A stretch of DNA of 64,000 nt from Sphingobacterium sp. SGR-19 (GCF_011043555.1 NZ_JAAKGS010000010.1:1-64000); one strand, 5' to 3'. Counted from the stretch's first letter, positions 15,628-24,136 are shown. The notes: generated by a model not told the origin, from the sequence alone. Translations and numbers: made by a program.

Positions 15628-15870
15628 ATGGACGAAACAAAAGACAAAAACCTAAAACTGGTTAACGAGTACTTCGATAACCTACGCAGAGATTTGTTGG
15701 AACTGCTTGAAAAGCACGACGACGTGAACTTAGATATGGAGCCACTAGGTGCTGAAGAAGCATGTATGACAGGAAAATACACACCTTCCGGAACCAAAAT
15801 AACCATCAAGCAGGGCGATGTAGTGAAGTTTGAGCTAATTGATTACAGGAAGGATTCTGATGGAGATTAA
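15628..15870 (+). CDS. Small conserved protein, copy 2
   Basis: This 80-residue paralogue of the protein at 10874 starts MDETKDKNLKLVNEYFDNLR, keeps LLELLEKHDDVNLDMEPL and KYTPSGTKITIKQGDVVKF, and ends ELIDYRKDSDGD. It is intact while its mutS neighbour has collapsed, and most differences from copy 1 are conservative. The membrane-protein partner is absent here. Function is unknown; the longer tail may be the ancestral form. Confidence 0.7.
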   Translation: MDETKDKNLKLVNEYFDNLRRDLLELLEKHDDVNLDMEPLGAEEACMTGKYTPSGTKITIKQGDVVKFELIDYRKDSDGD

Positions 15871-15999
15871 AAACACACGCGGTAGAACCCGCACGAAAAT
15901 GCGACGTCGGCGCGCAACTGTACGCACCATTTGTGAGAAGCAACACAAGTTGTTTTAAAAATGATTGTTATCTCAAACAAAAGTATAACTTAAGCCACA

Positions 16000-17175
16000 T
16001 CATCCCCCCAGTAGGATTCGTACGCTCATCCACGTCATGGCAACAACGATAACAATACCAATGCAAGTTAATAAGAGGGGCTGCTTGTAGGATCCGACAA
16101 TATCTTTCTTGTACGCAGCGATCAACATAACACCCAGTGATATCGGTAAAATGATGCCATTTACCGCACCTGCCATGATCAATAGATTGACAGGCTTGCC
16201 GACCACCACGAAAACACATGTGGAGATGATAATAAAAGTAATAATGATCCAATTCTCGTTCCGTTGAATGAATGGGCTGAACGATTTGACAAAGGACACA
16301 GACGTATAGGCAGAACCGATCACCGAGGTAACGGCTGCCGCAAACATGACCAAGCCAAACAAGCGGTAACCAAACGCACCGGCAGCTAATTGGAATACGG
16401 ATCCCGTGGGATTACTATCGTCAATAGCCATACCTTGGCTGATAATGCCCAGTGAGGCCAAGAAAAGAAATATTCGTATCGTCGATGCAACCGATATCCC
16501 CATGACGGCACTTTTATTCACCTCGGGTAAGGACTCCTTCCCCACCACACCAGCGTCGATAAGCCTGTGACCGCCTGCAAAGGTGATATAACCTCCCACA
16601 GTACCACCTACTAAGGTCACAATAGCCATAAAATCGATCGCAGATGGTACTATCGTGCGGAGAGCAGCTTCAGCCATAGGTGGCTTACTGACAAAGGCAA
16701 TGTAGATAATGGCGAGGATCATGACAAATCCCATCAATTGCGTGAAACGATCCATGACTTGCCCTGCTTGACGATTGGCAAAAACGGCAACGGCAATACC
16801 GGCTGCAAGCACCGAACCTGTGGTAACATCGAGGCCAATCAATGCCTCTAAACCAAGCCCCGCTCCAGCGACATTGCCAATGCTAAATGCTAAACCTCCA
16901 ATAACAATGAGACATGACAAAATCGTACCCAAGCCAGGAAGAACACGATTGGCTACATCTTGTGCGCGCTGTCCGGATACCGTTAGTACCCTCCAGATAT
17001 TGAGTTGAACGCCAATATCAATAAAGATAGATAGGAGGATAACGAATCCAAAGCTGGCCCCCAATGATTTGGTAAAGACGGTAGTCTGCGTCAAAAAACC
17101 TGGTCCGACGGCTGATATCGCCATTAGCATCGCTGCCGCGATCAATGCAGAGGTGGTATTTCTCTTTGTATTCAT
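16000..17175 (-). CDS. NRAMP-like transporter of the 5-oxoproline operon
   Basis: This is a 391-residue integral membrane protein with about 11 helices, related to NRAMP (as is YcsG next to YcsF in Bacillus). The first helix region reads AVGPGFLTQTTVFTKSLG, and the sixth contains GGTVGGYITFAGGHRL. Typical metal-transporting NRAMP proteins have DPGN and MPH at these places, and both are absent here. It is one base after pxpA, so an import role for 5-oxoproline or another organic acid is more plausible than metal uptake; this is inference from motif loss and context. Confidence 0.85.
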   Translation of the reverse strand: MNTKRNTTSALIAAAMLMAISAVGPGFLTQTTVFTKSLGASFGFVILLSIFIDIGVQLNIWRVLTVSGQRAQDVANRVLPGLGTILSCLIVIGGLAFSIGNVAGAGLGLEALIGLDVTTGSVLAAGIAVAVFANRQAGQVMDRFTQLMGFVMILAIIYIAFVSKPPMAEAALRTIVPSAIDFMAIVTLVGGTVGGYITFAGGHRLIDAGVVGKESLPEVNKSAVMGISVASTIRIFLFLASLGIISQGMAIDDSNPTGSVFQLAAGAFGYRLFGLVMFAAAVTSVIGSAYTSVSFVKSFSPFIQRNENWIIITFIIISTCVFVVVGKPVNLLIMAGAVNGIILPISLGVMLIAAYKKDIVGSYKQPLLLTCIGIVIVVAMTWMSVRILLGG

Positions 17176-17176
17176 G

Positions 17177-17929
17177 CTATGGTGTACGCGATAATTTTAA
17201 GGTGTGATGCACTTTCCTGGCTATCGCAATAGCGGATTCATTGTCACCATGCATACAAATCGTATCTGCTTTAATGGGGATGTTGACGCCGTCCGCAGTG
17301 ATCACTTTTCCTTCTGTAGCCATCAATAAGGCCTGTGCAAATGCTTGGTCGTGATCCGTTATGACGGCATTGGCCATCGTTCGGGGTGTCAGCATACCAT
17401 CTGCTTGATAGATACGATCCGCGAATACCTCGCTATACACGGTTAGCCCACGCTGTTCGCCTTCCGTAATAAGTGCACTTCCGGATAGGCCGTACAGAAC
17501 CAAGTTCGGATCAAATGCATAGACCGCATCGGCAATCGCCTTGGCTAGGTTGTTATCTTGTGCCGCCATATTGTACAGTGCGCCATGTGGCTTGACATGG
17601 TGTAACGATACGCCCTGTGCTTTAGTACAGGCATAAAGCGCACCGATCTGGTAGAGCATCAGGTCGTATACTTCCACAGGCGTCAGAGCCATTTGACGAC
17701 GACCGAAACCTTCCATATCCTTAAATCCAGGATGCGCACCAATATGTACATCGTGGCTGGCGACCAGTGCAACAGTTTTCATCATGGTAGATGGATCACC
17801 TGCATGAAAACCGCACGCTATATTTGCCGAAGTTACAAAAGGTAATATCGCTTCATCATTGCCCATGCTCCATGGCCCAAAGCTCTCGCCAAGGTCACAA
17901 TTAAGATCAATCATTTTACTACTCGCCAT
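17177..17929 (-). CDS. pxpA: 5-oxoprolinase subunit A (LamB/YcsF family)
   Basis: This is a 250-residue protein of the LamB/YcsF family, the catalytic partner that works with PxpB and PxpC to hydrolyse 5-oxoproline to glutamate with ATP. Signature segments are MIDLNCDLGESFGPW, SANIACGFHAGDPSTM, GAHPGFKDMEGFGRR and HHVKPHGALYNMA. Its start overlaps pxpC by 11 bases; the ATG at 17914 (MIDLNCD) is an equally plausible start. Confidence 0.95.
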   Translation of the reverse strand: MASSKMIDLNCDLGESFGPWSMGNDEAILPFVTSANIACGFHAGDPSTMMKTVALVASHDVHIGAHPGFKDMEGFGRRQMALTPVEVYDLMLYQIGALYACTKAQGVSLHHVKPHGALYNMAAQDNNLAKAIADAVYAFDPNLVLYGLSGSALITEGEQRGLTVYSEVFADRIYQADGMLTPRTMANAVITDHDQAFAQALLMATEGKVITADGVNIPIKADTICMHGDNESAIAIARKVHHTLKLSRTP

Positions 17930-18878
17930 ATTTTAATGCTAAAGATAATTTCAATTTATGGAGTTCATCTTCCTGGTCTCTCCATAGGGATTGTGCCTTC
18001 TTGACCGTGATTAATGCAAACTGAATTTTTGCACCGGGTGGCAACTGTGCCATCTGCGGTAGATCGACAGTCGCTACCTGCGCTATAATGGGATAACCGC
18101 CCGTCGTGGGATGATCAGCCATCAAGACAATGGGTTGCCCGTCAGGTGGCACCTGTATCGTCCCAAAGGTGGTGGCCGAAGAGAGAAGTTCTTTTTTCTC
18201 ACGCAGGTACAAGTTTGCTGATTCTAGGCGGTAGCCCATTCGATCGGAATTGCTGCCGATCGTAAACACTTCGGCAGTGAATCGTTGCTGGCTATCGCTA
18301 TCGAATAGCGGGTGGTGCGGCCCGGTTATAACACGAATCACGTTGTTGTCAAGATCTGGATAATAGGAAGATGCCATACGCCACTTGAATGATGAACTTT
18401 CCTGCGACCAGGCTGTACAAAAAGATAGTTGATCGCCTTTTTGCAAAGCACGCCCTTGCCACCCACCTATAGCGCCACGAAGATAGGTAGAAGCGCTCCC
18501 AAGTACTTTTGGCACATCGAGTCCACCGTAAAAACAGAGGTATGATCGCCAACCTTTTTTGGGCTTACCAAAGGTGAGCTGTGCACCTGCTGGCACGACG
18601 ACAGGCTTCCACATAGGAATAGGTTGCTGATCGATTGCTGGGGAGAGATCTGCCCCGGTGACACAGATAAGCTGCTGTTCCTGAAAAAGCAAACTAGGTC
18701 CAATTGATGTGCACTCTAATGCAGGAGTGTTCTCTTGATTGCCCAAAAGGAGATTACCCAGTCGAAATGCCAGCTTATCCATCGCACCACTCGTTATCAT
18801 ACCATATTTTTGGAATCCAAAGCGCCCTAGATCTTGTACGGTCGTCAACATTCCGGGCTTGATGACACTAATCCCCAT
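17919..18878 (-). CDS. pxpC: 5-oxoprolinase subunit C (KipA, biotin-dependent carboxyltransferase fold)
   Basis: This 319-residue protein is of the KipA/urea-amidolyase-related family. It shows the N-terminal IKPGMLTTVQDLGRFGFQKY, AMDKLAFRLGNLLLGN, YLCFYGGLDVPKVLGS, and the C-terminal MADHPTTGGYPIIAQVATVD. It forms the ATP-dependent complex with PxpB that activates 5-oxoproline. It overlaps both neighbours by 11 bases, so stoichiometric coupled translation is likely. Confidence 0.95.
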   Translation of the reverse strand: MGISVIKPGMLTTVQDLGRFGFQKYGMITSGAMDKLAFRLGNLLLGNQENTPALECTSIGPSLLFQEQQLICVTGADLSPAIDQQPIPMWKPVVVPAGAQLTFGKPKKGWRSYLCFYGGLDVPKVLGSASTYLRGAIGGWQGRALQKGDQLSFCTAWSQESSSFKWRMASSYYPDLDNNVIRVITGPHHPLFDSDSQQRFTAEVFTIGSNSDRMGYRLESANLYLREKKELLSSATTFGTIQVPPDGQPIVLMADHPTTGGYPIIAQVATVDLPQMAQLPPGAKIQFALITVKKAQSLWRDQEDELHKLKLSLALKYGE

Positions 18879-19566
18879 AATCAGCTCCTTTCATACGCAG
18901 GTATTCTGCTTCGCTAATCGGATCAAATCGCAGGCGGTCTCCCGCGGCGAGAAATGACGGAATCTCTTTGCTGGTGTCAAATAAACGTACCGGTGTTTTT
19001 CCAATAATTTGCCAGCCGCCTGGGGTTTCGATCGGATAGATTCCGGTCTGCGCACCGGCAATCCCTACTGATCCGGGTTCGATTTTGAGGCGTGGCGTTG
19101 GTTTGCGGGGGGTGGATAGGCGACTGTCCATACCGCCAAGGTATGCGAAACCCGGCGCAAATCCAATCATATACACGATATATTCGTTTTCACTATGGAG
19201 CCGGACGACTTCCTGCTTACTCAGTCCTGTATAGTCCGCGACTTCGTCGATATCTGGACCCTCGTACCAGACGGGGATAACTTTATCGGCGAAACTGAAA
19301 TGTATTTCTGCAGGTAAGGCGGCTACAATGCGCTGCATTTGTTCGACAACTTCCGCAAAATCTATGGATATCGGATTATAATACACCGTAATGGTTGTAA
19401 AGGCAGGCACGTACTCCAAAATAGCGGGATTTTCCAGTTTGTCCAACGCTGCGCCGACGATTCGGATCCTATGATTGACCTGTTCCGAAATAGTTTCGCT
19501 AAATACGGCAACGACTGCCGCATCGCCCAAAGGGTAGTAAGATACACTTTCCGGGTTATTCATCAT
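18868..19566 (-). CDS. pxpB: 5-oxoprolinase subunit B (KipI family)
   Basis: This approximately 232-residue protein is of the KipI/allophanate-hydrolase subunit 1 family. It contains YYPLGDAAVVAVFS near the start, YMIGFAPGFAYLGGMD with RLSTPRKPTPR, and PGSVGIAGAQTGIYPIETPG with WQIIGKTPVRLF. It is the first gene of the pxpB-pxpC-pxpA-transporter operon. I start at the ATG at 19566; the open frame extends three codons to a TTG at 19575. No clear promoter element was found upstream. Confidence 0.94.
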   Translation of the reverse strand: MMNNPESVSYYPLGDAAVVAVFSETISEQVNHRIRIVGAALDKLENPAILEYVPAFTTITVYYNPISIDFAEVVEQMQRIVAALPAEIHFSFADKVIPVWYEGPDIDEVADYTGLSKQEVVRLHSENEYIVYMIGFAPGFAYLGGMDSRLSTPRKPTPRLKIEPGSVGIAGAQTGIYPIETPGGWQIIGKTPVRLFDTSKEIPSFLAAGDRLRFDPISEAEYLRMKGADYGD

Positions 19567-19679
19567 GAAGGACAAGGTAAGAAAAAGTAACGAATGAAGA
19601 CTCGGAAAAATATGGCAACAGCGATTTGGTGAAGTATATATTAAGATAAAACCGAAATTAAATTATAACTTTAGCATAA

Positions 19680-20393
19680 ATGGACGTAACACTACTCAAG
19701 AAGGCTATCGATGAACAAATGATAGAAATTTCTAAAGGTAAGATAGATTTGAGGGATGACAGAACGAAACAGCTGTGGACGGTTCATCTGCATTCATTTT
19801 TAATCTCAAAATTTACGGTTACACAAGATTTGTATTTTCAGGTTATGGGCGAGAATCCCAGCACATTTAAAGGAGCACGTCGGCCTGTGGAAAATGTAAG
19901 TTGGAAAGATACGGCTGTTTTTTGTAACACATTGTCTCAAAAACTGGGTTTCGATCGCTGTTATTCGTTTAGCGAAGATTGTGACCACATTCGTTTTGAC
20001 TCAACAGCTAACGGATTCCGCTTACCCACTGAGGCGGAATGGGAGTATGCCTGTAAAGCTGGAACTACCGGTATTAGATATGGCGAATTAGACGCAGTGG
20101 CTTGGTATAAAGATAATGCACAGCATACGACACATGATGTAGGAGGTAAAGAACCTAATGCTTGGGGCCTTTACGATATGTTGGGCAATGTATGGGAATG
20201 GTGTTCAGATTTGTATGATACGGAAGTTTATGGTTCTTATCGTATTTTCAGAGGCGGTGGTTGGTGTGACCACGCAAGAAGCGTGATGTCCACAACCAGG
20301 CGAAGAAGCCATCCGAAAAGCTTCAAAATTGATGATCTAGGTTTTAGAATAGCAAAAAATGGGATCGAGGGCAATATAACAGGATCAAATTAA
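19680..20393 (+). CDS. Formylglycine-generating-enzyme-like (SUMF1/EgtB) domain protein
   Basis: This 237-residue protein consists of one FGE-sulfatase domain. It has FLISKFTVTQDLYFQVMGEN PS, RRPVENVSWKDTAVFCN, NGFRLPTEAEWEYACKAG, GLYDMLGNVWEWCSD and the final FRGGGWCDHARS...GFRIAKN. No signal peptide is visible, so it is probably cytoplasmic. The family includes true formylglycine-generating enzymes, ergothioneine-type non-haem iron enzymes and inactive carbohydrate-binding members. No sulfatase lies nearby, so the substrate is open. It is divergent from pxpB. Confidence 0.85.
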   Translation: MDVTLLKKAIDEQMIEISKGKIDLRDDRTKQLWTVHLHSFLISKFTVTQDLYFQVMGENPSTFKGARRPVENVSWKDTAVFCNTLSQKLGFDRCYSFSEDCDHIRFDSTANGFRLPTEAEWEYACKAGTTGIRYGELDAVAWYKDNAQHTTHDVGGKEPNAWGLYDMLGNVWEWCSDLYDTEVYGSYRIFRGGGWCDHARSVMSTTRRRSHPKSFKIDDLGFRIAKNGIEGNITGSN

Positions 20394-20657
20394 CTAATAT
20401 TCTAAAGCGATCAATCGCATTCGTATTTTTTTACAGGGGATACCCCTAACCTATCCTACCGCGTCACGAGCAAAACGCATGCTACCTCGAACACCTCGTT
20501 CGGATCGTTGATGAGTACCGCAAAGGTATGGTCGTCTCAAAGAGTGGTTTTACAAAAGTTGCTGCTGATTTTGAAAGATATGCAACATATTACCAGAAAT
20601 CTGGTTTTATTACGTTGTTTTTTTAAATTTACCCGCATAAGTAATTGTTAGAGCTTC
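20394..20657 (+). other. Gap with an unassigned protein-like remnant
   Basis: A frame ending at 20626 reads protein-like in its last part (VAADFERYATYYQKSGF), but I cannot assign it to a family and see no good start. Nothing else was identified here. Confidence 0.3.
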
Positions 20658-20717
20658 TTGAAAAGAGGTGAAGCGCGGCGGTTAAATTTTGTTTATGAAA
20701 TTGCTAAAGAAGCATTT
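20658..20717 (+). pseudogene. GNAT acetyltransferase tail joined in frame to a Crp/Fnr gene
   Basis: The codons GEARRLNFVYEIAKEAF match the last residues of the intact acetyltransferase at 46604-47134 (GEAPRLNFVYEISKEEF). The frame continues into the Crp/Fnr gene through a short linker. This is a fossil of an acetyltransferase gene that once ended here. Confidence 0.7.
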
Positions 20718-20723
20718 ATCCCG

Positions 20724-21287
20724 ATGGAAAAAATCAGACAATTTTTTGGTGAATTTGTTACAATAGATGACCTCGACTGGGAAATTTTTTCGTCAAAACT
20801 TGAACGGGCCGCCTTTCCTAAAAAATCTGTTATTCTTGAGCAAGGCAAGAAAGAACGGTTTCTATCCTTTCTGGAAAAGGGTATCATTCGTTTTAATATA
20901 CCGAAGGTCGATTACGATTTCACGTTTGCCTTTGCTTTTGAGAATACGTTTTTCAGCGCATACGATTCCTTTCTCACCCAGACGGGTTCACATTACAACA
21001 TCGAGTGCATTACCGATTGCGTATTGCATCGGATTTCCTACAAAGATCTGGAATTTGTATATGCTAACACATCAATTGGTGACCGCATTGGAAGAAAAGT
21101 AGCCGAAGATCTATACGTCAAAAAGATGAAACGAGAACGCTCCTTGCTAGAAGATACAGCCAAGAAAAGATATATGGACCTTCTATCAGAACAGCCTCAC
21201 CTTCTCAAATATATTCCACAAAAGTATCTGGCATCTTATATCGGAATACGACCACAATCCCTGAGCAGGATCAGAAAGACTATTTAG
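20724..21287 (+). CDS. Crp/Fnr-family transcription regulator
   Basis: The 187-residue protein has a cyclic-nucleotide-binding-like beta roll (FVTIDDLDWEIF to about residue 120) and a C-terminal helix-turn-helix, QKYLASYIGIRPQSLSRIRK. It belongs to the large Bacteroidota group of short Crp-like regulators without cAMP or Fe-S motifs. I start at MEKIRQFFGEF because upstream codons belong to an acetyltransferase remnant. The DoxX-like gene 55 bases downstream is the likely target or operon partner. Confidence 0.85.
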   Translation: MEKIRQFFGEFVTIDDLDWEIFSSKLERAAFPKKSVILEQGKKERFLSFLEKGIIRFNIPKVDYDFTFAFAFENTFFSAYDSFLTQTGSHYNIECITDCVLHRISYKDLEFVYANTSIGDRIGRKVAEDLYVKKMKRERSLLEDTAKKRYMDLLSEQPHLLKYIPQKYLASYIGIRPQSLSRIRKTI

Positions 21288-21342
21288 TTAACATATGTTC
21301 ATCGATTGCGTCTGGATCAAGTGTTAAATTTGCAAGAAAAAA

Positions 21343-21792
21343 ATGAAACCATTATTTGTGTTGATCGGCGTCTGGTTTATATCCGTCTGCGTGATCAAGC
21401 TTTGGAAATCAGAGCTCGACTATAAATTATCTGGAAAAATTGCGCTGTCGGTTATGCTCCTGTTCACCGCTTTGGGGCATTTTTTGTATACGGAAGGCAT
21501 GTCAAAAATGTTGCCCCATTTTATACCGTTTAGCACGCAAATAATTTATGCTACAGCGTTTATCGAAATTATAGCGGCCTTTTGCATATTCATACCACCG
21601 TTACGCTATATAACGGGCGTACTACTGGTTATCTTTTTTGTAGCCGTTCTTCCTGCCAATATCTTTGCTGCAGTTGAACATCTTAACTATGAAACAGGGG
21701 AATATGACGGTGCAGGTGTAGATTACTTGTGGTTTCGGGTTCCGTTCCAGCTCTTGCTGATATGCTGGACATATCTATCAGTGATCAAATAA
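21343..21792 (+). CDS. DoxX-like family membrane protein
   Basis: This 149-residue protein has four probable membrane helices (residues 3-18, 32-50, 64-88, 90-108) and a late hydrophobic segment. ALGHFLYTEGMSKMLPHFIP and FIEIIAAFCIFIPP are typical of DoxX-like proteins. The family is linked to thiol and redox stress, but the activity is not well defined. It is next to a Crp/Fnr regulator on the same strand. Confidence 0.8.
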   Translation: MKPLFVLIGVWFISVCVIKLWKSELDYKLSGKIALSVMLLFTALGHFLYTEGMSKMLPHFIPFSTQIIYATAFIEIIAAFCIFIPPLRYITGVLLVIFFVAVLPANIFAAVEHLNYETGEYDGAGVDYLWFRVPFQLLLICWTYLSVIK

Positions 21793-21881
21793 TATTTAAT
21801 CGGTAATGAATACACAAACCCTCTTCTGCCCAAGATTATTGTACGCTACGCTGATTAGCCGAACGGTCACTAATTAATGAA

Positions 21882-22410
21882 TTAGTTGGATATACTCACC
21901 GCTTTGTTTAAATAGTTGTCACTATGCAGCTGACGGAGCATAAAGTCTTCAACATCAGCTCGCGATATTTTAAGGTTAAGTTTTTTATATTTTTCATCAA
22001 AACCTATTTTATATCCGTCGGTTATGGCGCCACCTGTCAATGCGCTTGGTCTTACTATCGTATAATCCAAGTTACTGTTGCATATATACTCTTCCTGCAA
22101 TTTGTGGTCGTTAAACGCTCTTTTGAGTAGCATACCAAACATGATATGCTTCCAGATAAAAATGAGATTCCCATAGCTTTCGCCTACGCCAAGCGTTGAT
22201 AAACATATCAGCTTCCTGATCGCAGCACTGTTCATGGCTTAGATGATATTTAATATCCCTAGCGTCCGTATTTTACCAGCTCTTCCATCCCTAATGCACA
22301 AAGAATCGCGTCGTGATTTTCACTGCACGTTTGACCTCTTCTACGTTCGATACATCGCCGGTATAAACATCGTTATGATATAGGCCTCTTGAGACTACCT
22401 CGTGTTAGTA
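21882..22410 (-). pseudogene. NAD(P)-binding NmrA/SDR-like protein, frameshifted
   Basis: The 117-codon downstream part (22235-21882) has LICLSTLGVGES, YTIVRPSALTGG and ISRADVEDFML, typical of the C-terminal half of atypical SDR/NmrA reductases. Upstream sequence on the same strand encodes further family pieces (VYTGDVSNVEEVKRAVK, then GMEELVKYGR) in different frames. The gene is therefore disrupted, and its N-terminal glycine motif is not found. Confidence 0.65.
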
Positions 22411-22422
22411 TAGTGGATATCC

Positions 22423-23511
22423 CTAAAATGGTACTATATCGAATGCTATTGTGGCAACCTCGTCTTCCAATCCATGGAGATTAACTGTTTCCCCATTTAC
22501 CCACAGTATGGATTTCCGACCTCCGTCGGACTCCATATTTCCCAATACAAGTGCATTACCTCCACTTACCTCAAGATCGAAAGCATACGTATGTCCATTA
22601 TTGGAATCATCCAAAGGTTGCTCCACACCGTCTTTAAATAACCTCGGCTCGTATTTACTTCCTACCTGCTCATAGCCACAGGCATAAACATCTCCATTTT
22701 CAATGACTACTTTTCCTCCTCTAATCACAGACCGGCCACTAATCAGCCTATTTGCTTTCCCATTTTTCCATAATGTAAGGCTTCTACCTGCTGTCGATAA
22801 GTTATCTACATACCCCAATACATAAATATCCGCTCCATCAACCGCTATACTTTTGGCGTAGGTAGTAACGTCCTCGGAGGACAATATAACCGCGTCTCCG
22901 TTTTTCCAATATTTGGATATAATCCCTCCTTGTATATTTTCATGACCGGCGGTATACACATCATCTCCCGACACGAAAAGGTCCGCAAAAGTAGTAGATT
23001 CTTTGCCATCGGTGACCACAAAGGCGTCGCCATTTTTCCAAACAACGCCTATCCTTTTACCACCGTCTGCAGGGACATACGAACCCGCCACATAAACATC
23101 TTCCCCACTAACGAATACAGCGGTTGCTTCTTCGTATTTAGTTTCGGGAGTACGCAGCTCCAACCTTTTGCCGTTCTTCCATAATAGCGCTTTTGTTACA
23201 TGATCGGAACCAGATTGACCTCCATTTTCGGTACCGATAACATATACATTGCCTGATGCAACTGTAATGTCCGCGGGATTAACCTGCACACCTGTGCCGA
23301 GTTCCAGAGGAAACGGTTTATTATTTCTATAATAGCTAGGTATTCCTGTATTGTTTTCCGAGGAAAAACCGATAAAATAGACATCTCCCCAGTCTACGAT
23401 CTTGCGCTCTTCCACTTCTTTGTTATCGTCATCACCATCTTTCTTACAGGACTGAAAGACAATAGCGACAGCAAGTATACAATACAGTGTAAAAACAAAT
23501 CTCCTACCCAT
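22423..23511 (-). CDS. Lipoprotein with WKNG repeats, probable beta-propeller
   Basis: The 362-residue protein has a signal peptide with lipobox (VFQSCKKDGDDD). It then has six or seven repeats of about 45-50 residues, each combining V(Y/A)V(A/I/L)G with a later (L/V)WKNG(K/D): ALLWKNGKRLEL, GVVWKNGDAFVV, KYWKNGDAVIL, LTLWKNGKANRL, RLFKDGVEQPL and ILWVNGETVNL. The spacing suggests blades of a beta-propeller anchored to the membrane. I do not recognise a named family. It has its own strong promoter and a 5' hairpin. Confidence 0.75.
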   Translation of the reverse strand: MGRRFVFTLYCILAVAIVFQSCKKDGDDDNKEVEERKIVDWGDVYFIGFSSENNTGIPSYYRNNKPFPLELGTGVQVNPADITVASGNVYVIGTENGGQSGSDHVTKALLWKNGKRLELRTPETKYEEATAVFVSGEDVYVAGSYVPADGGKRIGVVWKNGDAFVVTDGKESTTFADLFVSGDDVYTAGHENIQGGIISKYWKNGDAVILSSEDVTTYAKSIAVDGADIYVLGYVDNLSTAGRSLTLWKNGKANRLISGRSVIRGGKVVIENGDVYACGYEQVGSKYEPRLFKDGVEQPLDDSNNGHTYAFDLEVSGGNALVLGNMESDGGRKSILWVNGETVNLHGLEDEVATIAFDIVPF

Positions 23512-23528
23512 TTTCTAACATTTTTATA

Positions 23529-23560
23529 AACCGACGGGTTTATGTTTCAAAAAGTCGGTT
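23529..23560 (-). promoter_or_regulatory. Hairpin in the 5' leader of the WKNG lipoprotein
   Basis: AACCGAC (23529-23535) pairs with GTCGGTT (23554-23560) within the roughly 54-base leader. It could stabilise the mRNA or control translation; it is not followed by a T tract in the direction of the gene. Confidence 0.5.
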
Positions 23561-23571
23561 GTGTATATCAG

Positions 23572-23600
23572 CAAAGGTATAATGTAATTTGTTAGACAAA
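23572..23600 (-). promoter_or_regulatory. Consensus Bacteroidota promoter of the WKNG lipoprotein gene
   Basis: On the minus strand TTTG (23600-23597) is followed, after exactly 17 bases, by TACCTTTG (23579-23572). Both elements match the sigma-ABfr consensus perfectly. The start site should be near 23565. Confidence 0.85.
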
Positions 23601-23659
23601 GAAAAACTATCGTATACAAAGTATCTACGTTCGAACTTCAAATCGACTTTTGACATTTG

Positions 23660-24025
23660 TCAGTCGTTTAAATGAAAGTAGGGATTGTAAATTAAACCGA
23701 TAACATTCCCAAATGGGTCTTTAACGGTTGCAGTCATTAATTCTCCGCCCACATTAGTTGGTTTTTCATGCTCAGTCGCTCCTAGTTCAACCAACCGTTC
23801 AAAAGCTTCTTGTATGTTTTCTACTCCCCAATAGGAAACCACACTTTCACTTTTCTCTAAAGTTGGGTTATCTTCTGGTTGGAGTCCTAATTCATACCCT
23901 TTAATGTTAAAACCTACATAATAGGGCTCGTTGAAATAAGGGTTTGTCTCAAATGCCTTTGAATACCATTCAGTTGCTTTCTGGATGTCTCCAACTTTAT
24001 AAATTGTCGTTCTAAGTCCTAACAT
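23660..24025 (-). CDS. VOC-family (glyoxalase/bleomycin-resistance fold) protein
   Basis: This is a 121-residue single-module pair with the beta-alpha-beta-beta-beta fold. The N-terminal half reads LRTTIYKVGDIQKATEWYSK and GFNIKGYELGLQPED; the C-terminal half has AFERLVELGATEHEKP and TVKDPFGNVIGLIYNP. The DPFGNxxGLI ending is the standard VOC signature with a metal-ligand position. The substrate cannot be predicted. A TAAATTTG element at 24083-24076 may be its promoter. Confidence 0.88.
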   Translation of the reverse strand: MLGLRTTIYKVGDIQKATEWYSKAFETNPYFNEPYYVGFNIKGYELGLQPEDNPTLEKSESVVSYWGVENIQEAFERLVELGATEHEKPTNVGGELMTATVKDPFGNVIGLIYNPYFHLND

Positions 24026-24136
24026 TTTTTTTATTTTTAATTCTTGCCTATTCCTATACTAAGCACCAAAAAATTCAAATTTAACGAAAAGTACATAGAT
24101 AGAAGGTTGAAAAAAGATCATATCACCCATGGAATG

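Noticed and set aside
16000..17175. Calling the NRAMP-like gene a manganese importer (mntH)
   Set aside because: The DPGN and MPH metal motifs are absent and the gene is coupled to 5-oxoprolinase genes.
19666..19673. TAACTTTA before the FGE-like gene
   Set aside because: One mismatch to the -7 consensus, no -33 element, and the start site would fall on the ATG.
20462..20626. Protein-like frame ending KSGFITLFF
   Set aside because: No start codon, no recognised family and only about 50 codons; reported only as an unassigned remnant.
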